From Ypsolopha sequella (taxonomy: Eukaryota > Arthropoda > Insecta > Lepidoptera > Ypsolophidae): a stretch of 64,000 nucleotides of DNA. Positions 41,401-52,334 of this stretch are shown here, one piece after another. Where the stretch lies: assembly GCA_934047225.1 (NCBI GenBank), contig OW203986.1, forward strand, positions 18,045,221 to 18,109,220, given 5' to 3'. The notes below the pieces were generated by a model, which saw nothing but the letters and a program-made list of their open reading frames with translations, did no database searches and had not been told where the DNA came from. The first letter of the stretch is position 1. Each line of letters starts with the position of its first letter. Both the position numbers and the translations under genes were made by a program.

Positions 41401-44400
41401 ATGTCCTAAAATCATCCTAATAAATGGTAACTGCTGTGACGCGGAGCGCTAGTACTTACCAACTCGGGTACCACGCCCCAACCTGCCACTGCTCCGCCAG
41501 TGCTGAGTCAATTTCGTCATGTCTGTCGTACACTGGACGCTTTTTGTCGCTCCCAAAATATCGTGAATAAATTTTCTATTTTTTTTAATATGTTTTTTGT
41601 CATCATTGTCGTGAATATAACCTACCCTGTGACGGAAGTTACTGAACAAATCAACATCCTGTATAACAAAGATCATTGCAATATAGAAGAACAGAAAATA
41701 GAAGCCTTATATCAAACGGTTCGTGCACACGATGATACAAGGATGGTTGCAACGAAAATTTTATTCTATTGTAATAGGTCTTTACATATGAATTTGCCGA
41801 AATTTTCTTACAGATTCATGAGTTCTAGCTATTTCAATTATTTGTTTTTTGTTTCAAAGTTGATTTCAAGGTTTTACACCTACGTATTAAATTTTGTTTT
41901 TATTTTCAGTTTGATTATAAAAATTAAATGTACAAAAACAGTTCGTCATAAATGCCATCCATTTTCATGATAAGAATCGTAATAATTTTTAAAAGCTGAC
42001 ACTTTTCAAAAATTATATTGATGTTGCTGTTTGCTTAATGTTGTCTCATTCATACACAAAAGAAATTACAAAATAATGGACTTGTCATTCCTAAAAAAAA
42101 TGCAAAAATGTTAGTACTGAAAATTGAATTTCCTTCAAATTCTATATAGAAAACGGCAATTTCATATGTAAATAAATAAATGACCTAATAATTATTCAAA
42201 AGCAGCTTTGATATCAAAATGTAACTCTATGCTAATAACAACGCCTCTTGTAGGTATAATTGACTTTGTACAGTCGCCTGCAGATCAAGCTCCCTATTAG
42301 TTAACGATTTTAACAACACAGAGTAACAATTCGGCCATTGCATTTTTATCGTATCACTTTCATACACTTCTTTACCACTAACATCTCTTACCGCGTTTCA
42401 TAGTATGGGTACGTAGTAATACTTTATATTCTCTGGTATGGGGTGGGGTGAGCGAACCGACTGCTTCACTTCGACGGACAATATGAAGCCAGAGAATATA
42501 AGTATTTGATGAAGCAATCAGTTTTCTTCCTTAAGAGGCATCATCACAAAAGCTATCACAAAATTGTGGGGTGTCTATGGAATGATATTATAATATATAT
42601 ATAAGTAAAATAGCCTTAATATAAAATAGTACATTACGATACGAGAGCGATGAAACGTTTTCTGACGAGTGTGAGTTTGCGGCACGAGCCGAAGGCGAGT
42701 GCTGCAATCACACGAGTCGAGTAAAAGTTTCTCGCACGAGTTTCGTATAATTTTTTATAGCACAAGTGCGGAAAATGCCGACTTTACGCACGCGCAGCGT
42801 GCGTAAAGTGGTCATTTTACGCACGGTGTGCTATAAACTACTATAATGGATTCTTGCATTTTCCCAAGCTTAAGTTACGCTAGCCAGACAAAGGCCTTCA
42901 CTAAAATAGTAAAAAAAAACAAAATTTCATCTTGTCAGCATGCAATGGAATGAAGTATACTGAAACTTAGAAAAATACAAAAAACGAGAAATGCAGACAT
43001 CCGCATGAAAACTAAATGAACAGATGCTCTACATTTTAGTTTGAAACAGAAGTGGAACTGGGCAGGGCACTTATCAACTTATCAAGGTACAAAGATAAGA
43101 AATGGACTTACCAAACAACTAAATGGCAGGGCCTAAATGGCAAAAGAAATGTGGGAAGACAGAAGAAGAAATGGGCCGATGACATAATAAAAACAGCAGG
43201 AAAAAGTTGGATGCATACAGCCAAAGACAGGGAAAGGTGGAAAAGAATAGAGGAGGCTTTTACCAATAAGGGGGCCACATAATAAAGAAATGGAAAGAAA
43301 TAATTATAATTAGATGTATATTTTTTTTAAGAACTGTTAAGAGGAAAATAAAGCTGTAATAATAATAATAAGTATAACGTCTTATAAAAGTGTATGTCTG
43401 AAGCATTGCTCTTTAAGGATGTGAAACCATGGAAAAAGGTGTGGACCATGACAAAACGTGACAGAGAAAGATTTGAAGCTTTTGAAATGTAGAGTTGGCA
43501 AAGAATGGTAAGAATAAGTTGAATGGAAAAGAAGGGCAATGAAGAGGTCCTGGAGATTGTAAACGAAAAGCGAGTTTGGCTAAAGACCATAGATAATATA
43601 GAAGGGGAAAGATGTTGGGACAGGACATTTGATATGACAGGACAATTTTATTAAAAATATCATTGAAGGAAAAGTGAAGGGGAAAAGAAAGAGAGGAAGG
43701 CTAGAACATTCATGGATCAGGTGAAAGAGAAAGTAAATGTCGTGTCATATCAAGAAGTTAAAAAGAAAAGGCAGAATGGAGAGGAATCTACTGACAAGAG
43801 CACAGGTCTTAAGCTGAATAGAAATAATGTGTCAAAATGTAAATTATTATTTTAAAATCGTAATTAAATCGTAAATTATCGTATATGTAATTAATTGTTA
43901 GTCGTAATAGGTACAGACGACTTTACACAGTAAGTGGAAGGTACATACAGCTATGTTGTATCCTTTAAGATTTGGGATGAGCACTGGATAGTTGACTCCT
44001 GGGACCCTTCTGATATTCTTCATCACTTCCACACCATCACTCATTTGTTTCACCCATTTTGGACTCACAAAGCTGCAAAAACATATGGATAAAATTAAAA
44101 TCTAAATAAATATATTTTTTATTAAAACCTTTGAATTATTATTTTTATTATACATATAAACGACATTCATATATTATTTGCATAATAAAATTAATAATCC
44201 ATAAATAATTGATAAAATTAGAAATATATAATGCCTAGCCACACCAAAGTCTTGTTCTAAGGCCGATATTTTTTTTATTTCTTATTATTCACCATCAGTT
44301 TTCTATGACCAATGTTTTGTTTTTAAATTTGATGTCAAATATTTTATGTCAATTTTGTATGAAAAGGGATCACTTATTACAAAATGTTATAATAATTAAT

Positions 44401-46812
44401 CAGTTTCCATGGACAATATTTGGCGAAGGATCCTTTAAAAGTGATAGTGTAATATAGGCCCAGGGACTTAGACAAAATTTATGGAAGTCAGTAACAGACA
44501 AATGACCAACAACGCCTGTAACCACTCTCCTGCTACGGTTTCTCATGCATGACAACATGGCAAATATAATCAAAATAATATTTTTCCCCTATGCGCAAAT
44601 CTGTGACAGTTCACATGTTTAAGGCAAAGTTAAAAAAACATCTTTTTGACAAACAAAAGCAAGAAAGCCGTTCAAATCAATATTTTTTTTTATGCTCAAT
44701 TTGTTTAAGTACCTACTGGGTCATTCCATGGTGGCGGTCAGGACAGTTTTACTCCATTTTTCGACATACTTATATATGTAGATCTGTAATTATACTCTTT
44801 TTACATAATGTAAATATACAGAATTATAGATAAATATTAGTGTATGGACATCATCTAGTAAAATAAATCCCTCCTTGAAAAAACGCGGCGTACGGGACAG
44901 GCACGCGCCCACCCTTTTCAAATTTGTGCAAACAACTGTTATACTCAGCCTTTCTGGTCGTAGTACAGCTTTGTATTTTTTTTTTATAGATGTCTAGATA
45001 GTTGGTCTAAATAACTCGATAAAACATACAGTAATTTGTAAAAGGAATGTCTAGATATAAATTTTTGAAAAGTGCGGCGGTTGGGACAAGGATTCGTGGC
45101 GGTCGGGACGAGTACCAAAATCATGATATTTTACAAGATCAAATAATTGTTTTATTACTCAAGCAACATAATTAAGTAATAACAATCACAACATAATAAG
45201 AGATCAACATTAAAAAGGTATTAATTACACTTTTTATGGACAGAACGGAACCTGAAAATTTGTTATAAGTATTCATGGTGTTAAAAAATGATGTCATGAA
45301 TATTACTTGTAATTTCTCAAAAACGTCAATGTTCTCATTAAATTCGTAATATATACGATTTACGTATTATTTACGATTAATTTTTCACCTCTTATACTGG
45401 TGGCGGTCGGGACCAAACTTTGATTCCCCACAAAATATTATAACTAACGCCTTGCTGCTGGCAAATATGCCTGAAGGGTAGCTGCCTAGTCCCTTCTTAC
45501 TTCTACAAGTTATTTACGTTACAGTTCTAATACTTTTAGGTTAGGAAAACTAAACTTCTATTTTTCCGTGGCGGTCGGGACGTAAGGCATACCTAACTTT
45601 GAGGCGTCATATATTGGTAATTTACCTACATATTGCAATTTTCTGTTCGCCAAGTAAAAGCATAAACCCTTCTGTGAAATCTCGTTCCCAAAACACGCCG
45701 TGTCGTAAACAAAATAGACGCAAACAGTATTGCTAATTTATCGGCAAAAATCGTAGCACTTGAAGATACGTGAAAGTCAATGTTTCAGTTCGATAAAAAC
45801 GAAGAAAATGATGGGATTTTTTTTTAATTTTTTGCTATTTCATTAAGCATGGGGTTTTTACTCAACAATGTGATTCAAATTAATAGTATCTAATGAATTT
45901 ATTTTTTTCGCTCGTGGTTTCAATTAGCGTGGAATGACCCTACTGTTATTTTTCAATAGTGGTTTTAATTTAAATTTATTTTTGTGTCTTCAAAATTGTA
46001 ATTTGGTGTGTATTTTTTTTATTGTTATGTTGTAGTTACTTGTATATTGTACATCAATCCTATCAAACTTTTATATTTAATTGTAGATGATACAGGATCA
46101 GCTGAAAATCAGCGCTGAGTAGATATGTTTTACCATGGTCACAGCATAAGCTGAGCTGTCTCCTTTTTGTTTAATGTATTTTTGTGTTTAACCATGTTGT
46201 GTTACTTTTTTGTGTTTTTTAGACAAATAAACTTTTTCTATTTCTAATATAGGTTTTGGATCTTAACTAAGTAAGGTAGGACCCATTAATGAATTACCTT
46301 GCAGATTCAATATGCTTCAGGCCGGCATCAGCTAGCTTGCTAATAAGTTCTATTTTGTTTTCTGTTGGTACAAACTTGGCCTCATTTTGAAGACCATCTC
46401 TAGGTCCCACTTCATATATTCTTATTTCAGGGATTGAGCTCTGGAAAAGAAACCAAACAACTTTAAAAAGCCAGTGTGTTTATTTTTGCCCCTTACTGAC
46501 ACTTAACCAGTTTATCTTTACAAACCAAACCATAAAAGGCAAAAGGAAATACCTATTACTTTTTTAGGCATTTGACTGATCAAAGTCCTGGATTGTTCCC
46601 CCTCATCAACACTCTGACCAACTAGCATAAGCATCTACCTAAACCTAATCTCTGACCACGATATATATAGTATTTTAGTAAATACTTAAAAAAGCGGTAT
46701 GTTTACCCATTGAATTATGTTTGTTACTTACGATACACCGGTATTTAGTTAGAATTCTTGTGGATTTTGTTAACTTAAAGGGCAGACTTGAAATGTTCTT
46801 AATAAACTGCAT
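38179..46812 (-). CDS. Hmgcl: Hydroxymethylglutaryl-CoA lyase, 6 exons, 340 aa
   Basis: Joined exons 46732-46812, 46298-46440, 43949-44072, 40863-41075, 40067-40255 and 38179-38451 total 1023 nt with consistent phases. The family enzyme cleaves HMG-CoA into acetyl-CoA and acetoacetate, the last step of leucine breakdown and ketone-body synthesis, in the mitochondrial matrix. Human catalytic and metal residues all fall at the same numbers: Arg41 and Asp42 ([10 protein letters not shown]), Glu72, His233 and His235 ([11 protein letters not shown]), Cys266 (GLGGCPYA) and Asn275 ([11 protein letters not shown]). Exon 1 encodes a 27-residue basic stretch without acidic residues, a good mitochondrial presequence. 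The C-terminus runs 15 residues past the human length and ends CRL, a plausible peroxisomal PTS1 (the human enzyme ends CKL). Confidence 0.97.
38480..39080. other. Hmgcl intron 5 (part), no feature recognised
   Basis: AT-rich intron; the 68-codon plus-strand frame is compositional. Confidence 0.5.
39082..39839. mobile_element. Large foldback MITE with a nested insertion
   Basis: CTGACCAAGGACAGGATGAG at 39082 and its inverse ending at 39839 are continued inward by long inverted arms (for example ACCACTTGTTACCTTACAAG at 39465 and its inverse near 39700). A second foldback at 39131-39384 interrupts the left arm. Confidence 0.85.
39131..39384. mobile_element. Foldback element nested in the left arm of the 39.1-kb MITE
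   Basis: TTGCGTCAGTTT and its complement near both ends, then CCTTTTTCTAATTAATCGAA in inverse. TAAGG occurs on both sides (39126-39130 and 39385-39389), and removing the block restores the outer arm. Confidence 0.7.
40067..40255 (-). CDS. Hmgcl: Hmgcl exon 5 (residues 188-250)
   Basis: Sixty-three codons from ATGTTTAG to [21 protein letters not shown] and [15 protein letters not shown] carry the Asp/Thr and the His233/His235 pair of the metal site. Confidence 0.95.
40712..40838. repeat. Foldback repeat beside Hmgcl exon 4
   Basis: TCTAAAAAGGCCG and TTGAATCATAAAATGATT pair with the inverse at 40800-40838. It ends about 25 bp from the exon 4 donor. Confidence 0.6.
40863..41075 (-). CDS. Hmgcl: Hmgcl exon 4 (residues 117-187)
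   Basis: Seventy-one codons from TTATCTCAG to GTGAGG. It includes [20 protein letters not shown] and [20 protein letters not shown], the conserved centre of the barrel. A foldback repeat (40712-40838) ends about 25 bp into the following intron. Confidence 0.95.
41080..43020. other. Hmgcl intron 3 (part)
   Basis: No host exon. It holds a hydrophobic 156-codon plus-strand frame (41500-41970) without recognised family, a hairpin at 42421-42506 (TTATATTCTCTGG and its inverse) and a GC-rich repeat at 42630-42835 with ACGCACGCGCAGCGTGCGT. Confidence 0.4.
43028..43370 (+). pseudogene. RTE-type LINE C-terminus and 3' end
   Basis: Reads [12 protein letters not shown], then after a frameshift [20 protein letters not shown] and [19 protein letters not shown], the typical C-terminus of RTE-like elements, followed by a stop, an AATAAA-like signal and ATAATAATAATAA at 43360. 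5'-truncated. Confidence 0.75.
43375..43860 (+). pseudogene. Second LINE C-terminal fragment
   Basis: Reads FEAFEM, a stop, [20 protein letters not shown], then basic blocks across frameshifts ([15 protein letters not shown]). This wording differs from the RTE piece beside it and fits another insect LINE clade. Several stops. Confidence 0.6.
43949..44072 (-). CDS. Hmgcl: Hmgcl exon 3 (residues 75-116)
   Basis: The acceptor TTTTTGCAG gives a base completing Ser75, then [20 protein letters not shown] and [16 protein letters not shown], before a GTATGT donor. The order and spacing match the lyase barrel. Confidence 0.94.
44590..46255 (+). pseudogene. LINE 3' end split by a DNA transposon
   Basis: [19 protein letters not shown] is a typical C-terminus of CR1/Jockey-type LINEs. 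The 3' UTR resumes after the insertion 44718-45940 and ends with AATAAACTTTTTCTATTTCT at 46225-46245, a usual LINE tail. Confidence 0.65.
44718..45940. mobile_element. 1.2-kb DNA transposon with internal GTGGCGGTCGGGAC repeats
   Basis: Inverted ends GGGTCATTCCA (left) and TGGAATGACCC (right), flanked by TACT duplications (44714-44717 and 45941-45944). Inside, GTGGCGGTC(G/A)GGAC occurs at 44731, 45096, 45400 and 45568, with variants near 44885 and 45072. No transposase frame is present. It sits in intron 2 of Hmgcl. Confidence 0.8.
46298..46440 (-). CDS. Hmgcl: Hmgcl exon 2 (residues 28-74 plus)
   Basis: Acceptor TTTTCCAG, donor GTAATT, phase 2 out. [20 protein letters not shown] contains the catalytic Arg41-Asp42 pair that binds substrate and metal; HIESA includes Glu72. 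Confidence 0.95.
46732..46812 (-). CDS. Hmgcl: Hmgcl exon 1, mitochondrial targeting segment
   Basis: ATG at 46812-46810, 27 codons ending before a consensus GTAAGT. The peptide ([20 protein letters not shown] and onward) has six basic and no acidic residues, typical of a mitochondrial presequence. Phase 0 matches exon 2. The AT-rich upstream DNA has no obvious TATA box. Confidence 0.85.
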
Positions 46813-47081
46813 TTTTTGGCTAAAAAAACAACTGCCACACAAATACTGATCAACCGTGGTAACAAAACATTTGTAATTACCTCACAGAATTGCTAAGCGG
46901 CATGATAACATTTGCAATATTTAACATTTCATTTATCAGTATTATTTATTTACATTTGCATTTGATATGAGGCGTTTTTTTGTTCGATCGACTGTTGTTT
47001 CTTTCATTCGCTTTTTTTCCTAGAGGGAGTTATTCTTTGTTTCCGGTTATGTATGACGTATTTGACAAAAAACGTTATGTA
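46813..47081 (-). promoter_or_regulatory. Upstream region of Hmgcl
   Basis: 270 bp between the Hmgcl ATG and a pair of MITEs. It should contain the promoter if there is no upstream exon; no motif was identified with confidence. Confidence 0.3.
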
Positions 47082-47179
47082 CCCTGCGTTCCGAAATAGA
47101 ATTATATCGCTAAAATCGATTACGAAAGTATGAAGTGAATGGCTTATGATCCATTATAATTCTATTACGGACCGCAGGG
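47082..47179 (+). mobile_element. 98-bp micro-MITE, copy 1
   Basis: CCCTGCGTTCCGAAATAGAA at the left and TTCTATTACGGACCGCAGGG at the right, with CTAAAATCGATTACGAAAGT inside. Non-coding. GTA is present on both sides. Confidence 0.85.
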
Positions 47180-47344
47180 GTAGAATATGTAGGTACTGTT
47201 TAGTTTTGATTTGAGTGACCACTAGCACCGCACCGCGTTCCGAATGACGACATAATCGATTTTATTTTTCGCGTCAATGGTCATTCCGAGTCAGTGTTAG
47301 CGCGATAACGATAACCCTACAATGCACGTCATAGATTACATGAA

Positions 47345-47442
47345 CCCTGCGGTCCGAAATAGAATTACAATGGATCATAAGCCATTCACTTCATACTTTC
47401 GTAATCGATTTTAGCGAAATAATTCTATTTCGGAACGCGGGG
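47345..47442 (-). mobile_element. 98-bp micro-MITE, copy 2, inverted
   Basis: Near-identical to copy 1 but in opposite orientation, with a perfect CATGAA duplication at 47339-47344 and 47443-47448. Confidence 0.9.
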
Positions 47443-47443
47443 C

Positions 47444-48680
47444 ATGAATGACATCATGTTGTCCTATCATCGTCCATGTTTAGAGTGTTTGCAATGTAGG
47501 CGATCTATGAAAAATAACAGCCGGCAGGCGGCAATTTCAAAAATAATTTATTCGGAACATAAGAGTTTATTATTAAACCATGATTCAAATATTGAAGTTA
47601 GAAGAAATCACTTCTTGGACCTATTACGTAGTATGCTCTTTGTATTCACGTAACGTAAACAAATTTTTACAAATTCTGTCACTTTGAAATGTCAACGTCT
47701 ATGTCGCGTTCAAAAGCATTCTGAATGGATCGTAAGTTTAAGCAGTGATGGATGCCATTGTCTATTCGGAATGACTTGATGGGCGTGAGAAGTTTGATAT
47801 AGTGTGGCATCATTTTGGCATTATTAGCGTCATGCGTAACCTTAGAATAAGGAATACAAATAGAAGCCTGGCTAAATTAATACGCGGAGAAAGACACCTA
47901 TCCTTGATTTTCTTACGACATTCTAGTGCGTTAGAGAGAGATGGATATGTATTAGTTTTTTCTTAATTAGGAAGGTTGTCACTAGTTCGTTGCTTTGCTA
48001 GTGATGTAACGATGTCGATTTTTGACTACGATAAATAAACCAAATCGAAATGAACCAAGACCAATCTGCTTACCACACATTATATCGTATCAAAGTGTGA
48101 ACAAAAAGAGAATGCAGGAGGCACCGACCTTTTTGGTGACATCCTCTTGCTTTAGAAGGAGGCCAAGAGAATTAATAGCAAAGTGGTCTCTGTCTACCCC
48201 AGTGGGACACATGTTATATTGTGTAAATAAGGAATTAATAAAAGGATATCTTTCGTTTAGCATAATTTTTTATTAAGTACAAATTACTATATCGTAGGCA
48301 GGTACATAAGTTAAGTCCAAAATTGTGCTTGTTTCTGGTACAAAAAATGCTGTAGCTTGTATCAGAGATACAACCGTAAACTATTTAAGTGGATACTTTT
48401 TAAGTCGTACTAAGTACGAAAATGTCTTGATCTGCGGAATTTTTCGTGAAGTCGATCATGGAAGTAACGTACAAGTTCTGAACAGGCCTTTCAGAACGAT
48501 TTGCGAACATAGAAGTATGCACTTTTCTACACCACAGACATCCATAGGTACTGGTTCTGTTGCCTAAAATTGAAAAATTATCGAGTTAATATACTATAGT
48601 ATAGTAAAAGCACGTACCTACACACAAGATTGATAATGCAATTATACATAATTATTTAAAAGTTACCAATGTGTCTGTAT
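47444..48680. other. Intergenic DNA, no certain gene
   Basis: Short plus-strand frames at 47444-47653, 48022-48276 and 48325-48567 lack family signatures. The last may lie opposite a remnant linked to the THAP fragment beside it. Confidence 0.35.
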
Positions 48681-48687
48681 CTGGTAA

Positions 48688-48897
48688 TTACAACGTCGGT
48701 AAAGCATCTGCTTTTAACCGTCTCCATTTTAAATTTTCGTTTGGTCCAAAAGAATCCGGCGTAAAGTGTTTCGAACAAATATGACTGCTTTTTTTAATTG
48801 CCCAATTTAATCTAATTATTCGTCTAAGCCACTCACTTTTTAATTCTTCCCTTTTTGGAAATTTGTAACAAAAAATATAGCGATATTTATTTGGCAT
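48688..48897 (-). pseudogene. THAP-type zinc-finger fragment
   Basis: Sixty-nine codons from ATG at 48897. YRYIFCYKFPKREELKSEWL, LNWAIKKSSHICSKHFTPDS and LKADALPTL match the second half of a THAP domain: the FP, the Trp, the CxxH pair and the AxPT end. The first C-x(2-4)-C pair is missing, so either an upstream exon supplies it or the copy is broken. THAP domains occur in host regulators and in P-element-type transposases; the transposon-rich setting favours the latter. Confidence 0.6.
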
Positions 48898-48899
48898 TA

Positions 48900-49554
48900 T
48901 TTTTCTTTTAACTCGCACTGCAATTAATCTGCGGTATTATCCTTTATGCACGGCTGCCGCAGAAACCAATGTTCGATAGTTTGCCACACGGACTTTAGTA
49001 CATCACTATGCGAAAAAACATAACCTCTAATAGTCGGCAGAAAATCTATATAAAACAGGCAAATATCGGTGTAGAATTTAACACGAGTATGATGTACAAG
49101 AACTACTATTATTGTTACTGAGTTTTAGGTATGATCCTGCAACTTATTAACATAAAAACTATCAGAACTCACTGGTGAAATGATATTGCTTCATTGTTGT
49201 TTTCTTTTCTTCCTGTATGCGATTTACAGCCTTCAATCGCACAAGACATTTTATTACAATGTTAAAAAAATAATCAACACAAACAATAATAAATCACACT
49301 TTCACGAATTTTGAGAGGAAGAGCACCAAAATATTTAATTTCTCTCGGTGAAGCTGTAAACTTTTGCAAAATGCATTAGACATTTCGATGCCACCAAATT
49401 AAGATGTGATGCACGCAACGAACGATATTACAACAAAACGATACAATGATGAGACGTATTTAATTTGATGGTATTATAATTTTTAAAATACATCCAAATT
49501 ACATCCAACTGACATTTGCTTAGTTCAATCTAGTGACACACCAGCCCCGCGTTC
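48900..49554. other. Intergenic DNA, no feature recognised
   Basis: AT-rich, upstream of the THAP fragment; a first THAP exon could lie here but none was found. Confidence 0.4.
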
Positions 49555-50121
49555 CGAAATAGAATTATTTCGCTAAAATCGATTACGAATGAATGAGGTG
49601 AATGGCTAATAATCCATGAGTGAAGCAAATGCGTTCATTCATTCGTATGACTTTCATGGCTCATGCGACGGAGGTGAGGCGATGTGAGCGTTGAACGGAA
49701 TGGAATGTCAAAAATTGTTTTCGCTCCATTATTTCAGCAGTTCAAATCAGACAAACCATAGTATATGTTTTATTCGGCCATGAGAGAAACAAATAAAAAG
49801 TCGTGTCAAACTTTTCGTCGAAAAGGAAGAATTTATATGTATATATATTTTTTCGTCGCTATCTGAGTCTACGTTAAAGAACAGTGCTACAAACTCTTCT
49901 TGTTCCATCACGAATCACGGCACTTTGACGAAATAAAATCAAATAATCGTATTGTATTCTGTGATAAGAGGTTATGGTTAAGATGTATCTTTTTTAATGC
50001 GGTCCGAATCATAAGCTATCTTTCACATCGTTTGCTAGCTCACAAATTACGGACCAGTCATCGCTCACACTTTAATTCATTCATAGCTTTTATCTATGTA
50101 ATTCTATTACGGAGCGCAGGG
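49555..50121. mobile_element. 567-bp relative of the micro-MITEs
   Basis: Starts CCCCGCGTTCCGAAATAGAA and CTAAAATCGATTACGAATGA and ends AATTCTATTACGGAGCGCAG plus GG, the same ends as the 98-bp elements at 47.1-47.4 kb but with about 470 extra bp. CAG is present on both sides. Confidence 0.75.
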
Positions 50122-50129
50122 CAGGAAAA

Positions 50130-51115
50130 AATATAAAGTAAGTGCGGTCCGGTGTTTCATTCACTCGTACCAGGAGTAATTTACGTTAGATGAGTACAAT
50201 GGCTAATGCCCAGTTCTTATTTTAGCCAGGCTTCTATTTGTATTCCTTATTCTGAGTGCGTAACGCACTGTATATAGTTGTAACCAAAGACAATATAACC
50301 ACTTTGGTTGTAACCATAAATATAGGTAAGAGCTTAAAATAAGGAAACCTTATTCTAATAAGGAAAACTTATTCTATGGGGAAAAGTTTTAGTAACTCAT
50401 AGATTTATAAAGCCAAGGAAACACGATGTTACCACAGAGCACATAAAAGAGATGTTACCAAAATGTCAATGTGTGTGACATATGCTTATGTATATGTTAT
50501 AGTGGGTACCCTACATATGTTAAAAACAAACTATCGATTAAGGGGGTGGTCATGAAAACCAAAACGTTCATCAAATAAAACAAACCGCACTTAACACATT
50601 GAACTCTATGTACTGTACGTAATACTTCAGTGACTTGACATCGTGACGGACTCCATTTTGTTCTTTTGATAGAAGACCGAACACGTTCACATTCATTAAT
50701 GAGCGCGGGCGTAAAATGCGCTCCTGCAACAGTCAAAAGATAGCTATTCCAGAAAACAGAACAAGTTTTTACTGTGACTCATTTTCGGTACACGCTGCAA
50801 GACTCTGAAATCGCTTACCAGTGTCAATTCAGGCATTGAAAAATACAAATTACTTTAAAATAAAAGAGAAGCAATTTTTCTCAACAGAATACCCTTAGAA
50901 CTCAAATATCCAATATTATTATAATTTTTGTATGTTTATTTATTATTTATATGTATGTATGTGTATATTTTATAGGTATGTATTCATTTATTTAAGTATG
51001 TTCATATATTTTTATATGTAAGTTTATGTCTTGGATATTTAGGTTTATATTTTAATCTTGATATCCCTATTATTTTCTGATTTTTATTTTTTGTATAATT
51101 AAAACAGCGTAAGTA
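50130..51115. other. Intergenic DNA, no gene recognised
   Basis: AT-rich; a short inverted repeat near 50275-50320 (GGTTGTAACCA words) is the only structure noticed. Confidence 0.4.
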
Positions 51116-51299
51116 TAAAAACTTATTTTTAACCGACTTCAAAATGGAGGCGGTTCTCAATTCGACTGTATGTTTTGTTTTTTTTTTTTTTTTTTTGGCG
51201 TTGTTACTCCATAACTCCGTCATTTCCCACCCGATTTGAACAATTCTTTTTTTGTTTGAAAGAATATACTTCCAGGTAGGTCCCATTTTGGGTTTGGTC

Positions 51300-51830
51300 A
51301 TGATCTGATGAAGGTCTTCAGAGATAGGCAGTGGAACTCCTCAGAAAATGACAGCATATCTCTCGAAATTGAGGCAATCGCTATGTACTTGGGTGCTGAT
51401 TACAAGGTATTACTTGAAAATCGACATTCTTCCACCTGACCTTCGATCCTGGCTTCATCAACATATTCACCATAGAACTCTTCAACGGATCAGAGCACAT
51501 AACTCGAGATTGCGGCAATCACTGCGTTAGGGTGCTGATTCAAGGGTATTACTTGGAGATTATCAGAATTCCCACCTGACCTTCGATCCTGGCTTCATCA
51601 CCATAGAACTCCTCAACGGATGACAGCACATAACTTTAGATTGCGGCAACCAGTTTGTGTTAGGGTGCTCATTGCAGGGCATTGCTGAAAATTGCCAGTG
51701 TACCCACCTGAATTTCGATCTTGGCTTCATCACCGTAGAACTCTTCAACGGATGACAGCACATAACTCGAGATTGCGGTAATCATGTTGTGTTAGGCTGC
51801 TGATAGCAGGAAGCTACTCAAACATGGCTA
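51300..51830. repeat. 130-140-bp tandem repeat, about 3.5 units
   Basis: The word CCACCTGA(C/A)(C/T)TTCGATC recurs at about 51431, 51572 and 51704, and each unit repeats CATAGAACTC, GATTGCGG and GTTAGG(G/C)TGCT. Units differ by scattered substitutions and small indels. Confidence 0.8.
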
Positions 51831-51929
51831 CTTATACTCACTTGAACTTCGTTTCATATTAACACCACGTTTGCAAGAACTACCTATACCTCACAATTTA
51901 ACCCAGCAACACTAAAAAATGTGAAATAA

Positions 51930-52283
51930 AATAAACTTTTAACAAAAAAATAGCAACCGACTTCAATAGTAACAGCAGTCATTCACTAAAAAGTTAATAA
52001 TAATTCTATAAAGACCGATGGTACCGAAGCAACAGTTTTGCCGACTTCTTTCTTCCTGAAACATTATGTTATCTAGAAGTCGGCGTATTTCCTACGATAT
52101 AGCAACATAGAAACCAATATAAGAACGCCGACTTCTAGATAACATAACGTTTCAGGAAGAAAGAAGTCGGCAAAAGTGTTGCTTCGGTACCATCGGTCTT
52201 TATAGAATTATTATTAACTTTTTAGTGAATGACTGCTGTTACTATTGAAGTCGGTTGCTATTTTTTTGTTAAAAGTTTATTTT
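51930..52283. mobile_element. Near-perfect long foldback
   Basis: Arms of about 155 bp (51930-52088 and 52127-52283) are almost exact inverse copies from AATAAACTTTTAACAAAAAA inward to ATAGAAGTCGGCGT-like sequence, with a loop of about 35 bp. The low divergence implies recent origin. Confidence 0.85.
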
Positions 52284-52334
52284 TTTTCTGATTAGTATTT
52301 ACACCTCCATATGTTAATTTGTTCATCTTTCTGT

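Larger units (their letters stand above)
51121..52287. mobile_element. ACCGACTTC composite repeat with tandem units and a foldback end
   Basis: The left end reads AACCGACTTCAAAATGGAGG and the right end TTGAAGTCGGTTGCTATTTT. Between them lie 130-140-bp tandem units and a long foldback. This end pair is widespread in moth and butterfly genomes. Confidence 0.6.

Noticed and set aside
41500..41970. 156-codon hydrophobic plus-strand frame in an Hmgcl intron
   Set aside because: It looks membrane-like but T-rich DNA gives Phe/Ile/Leu runs by itself; no recognised family and no splice sites were found.
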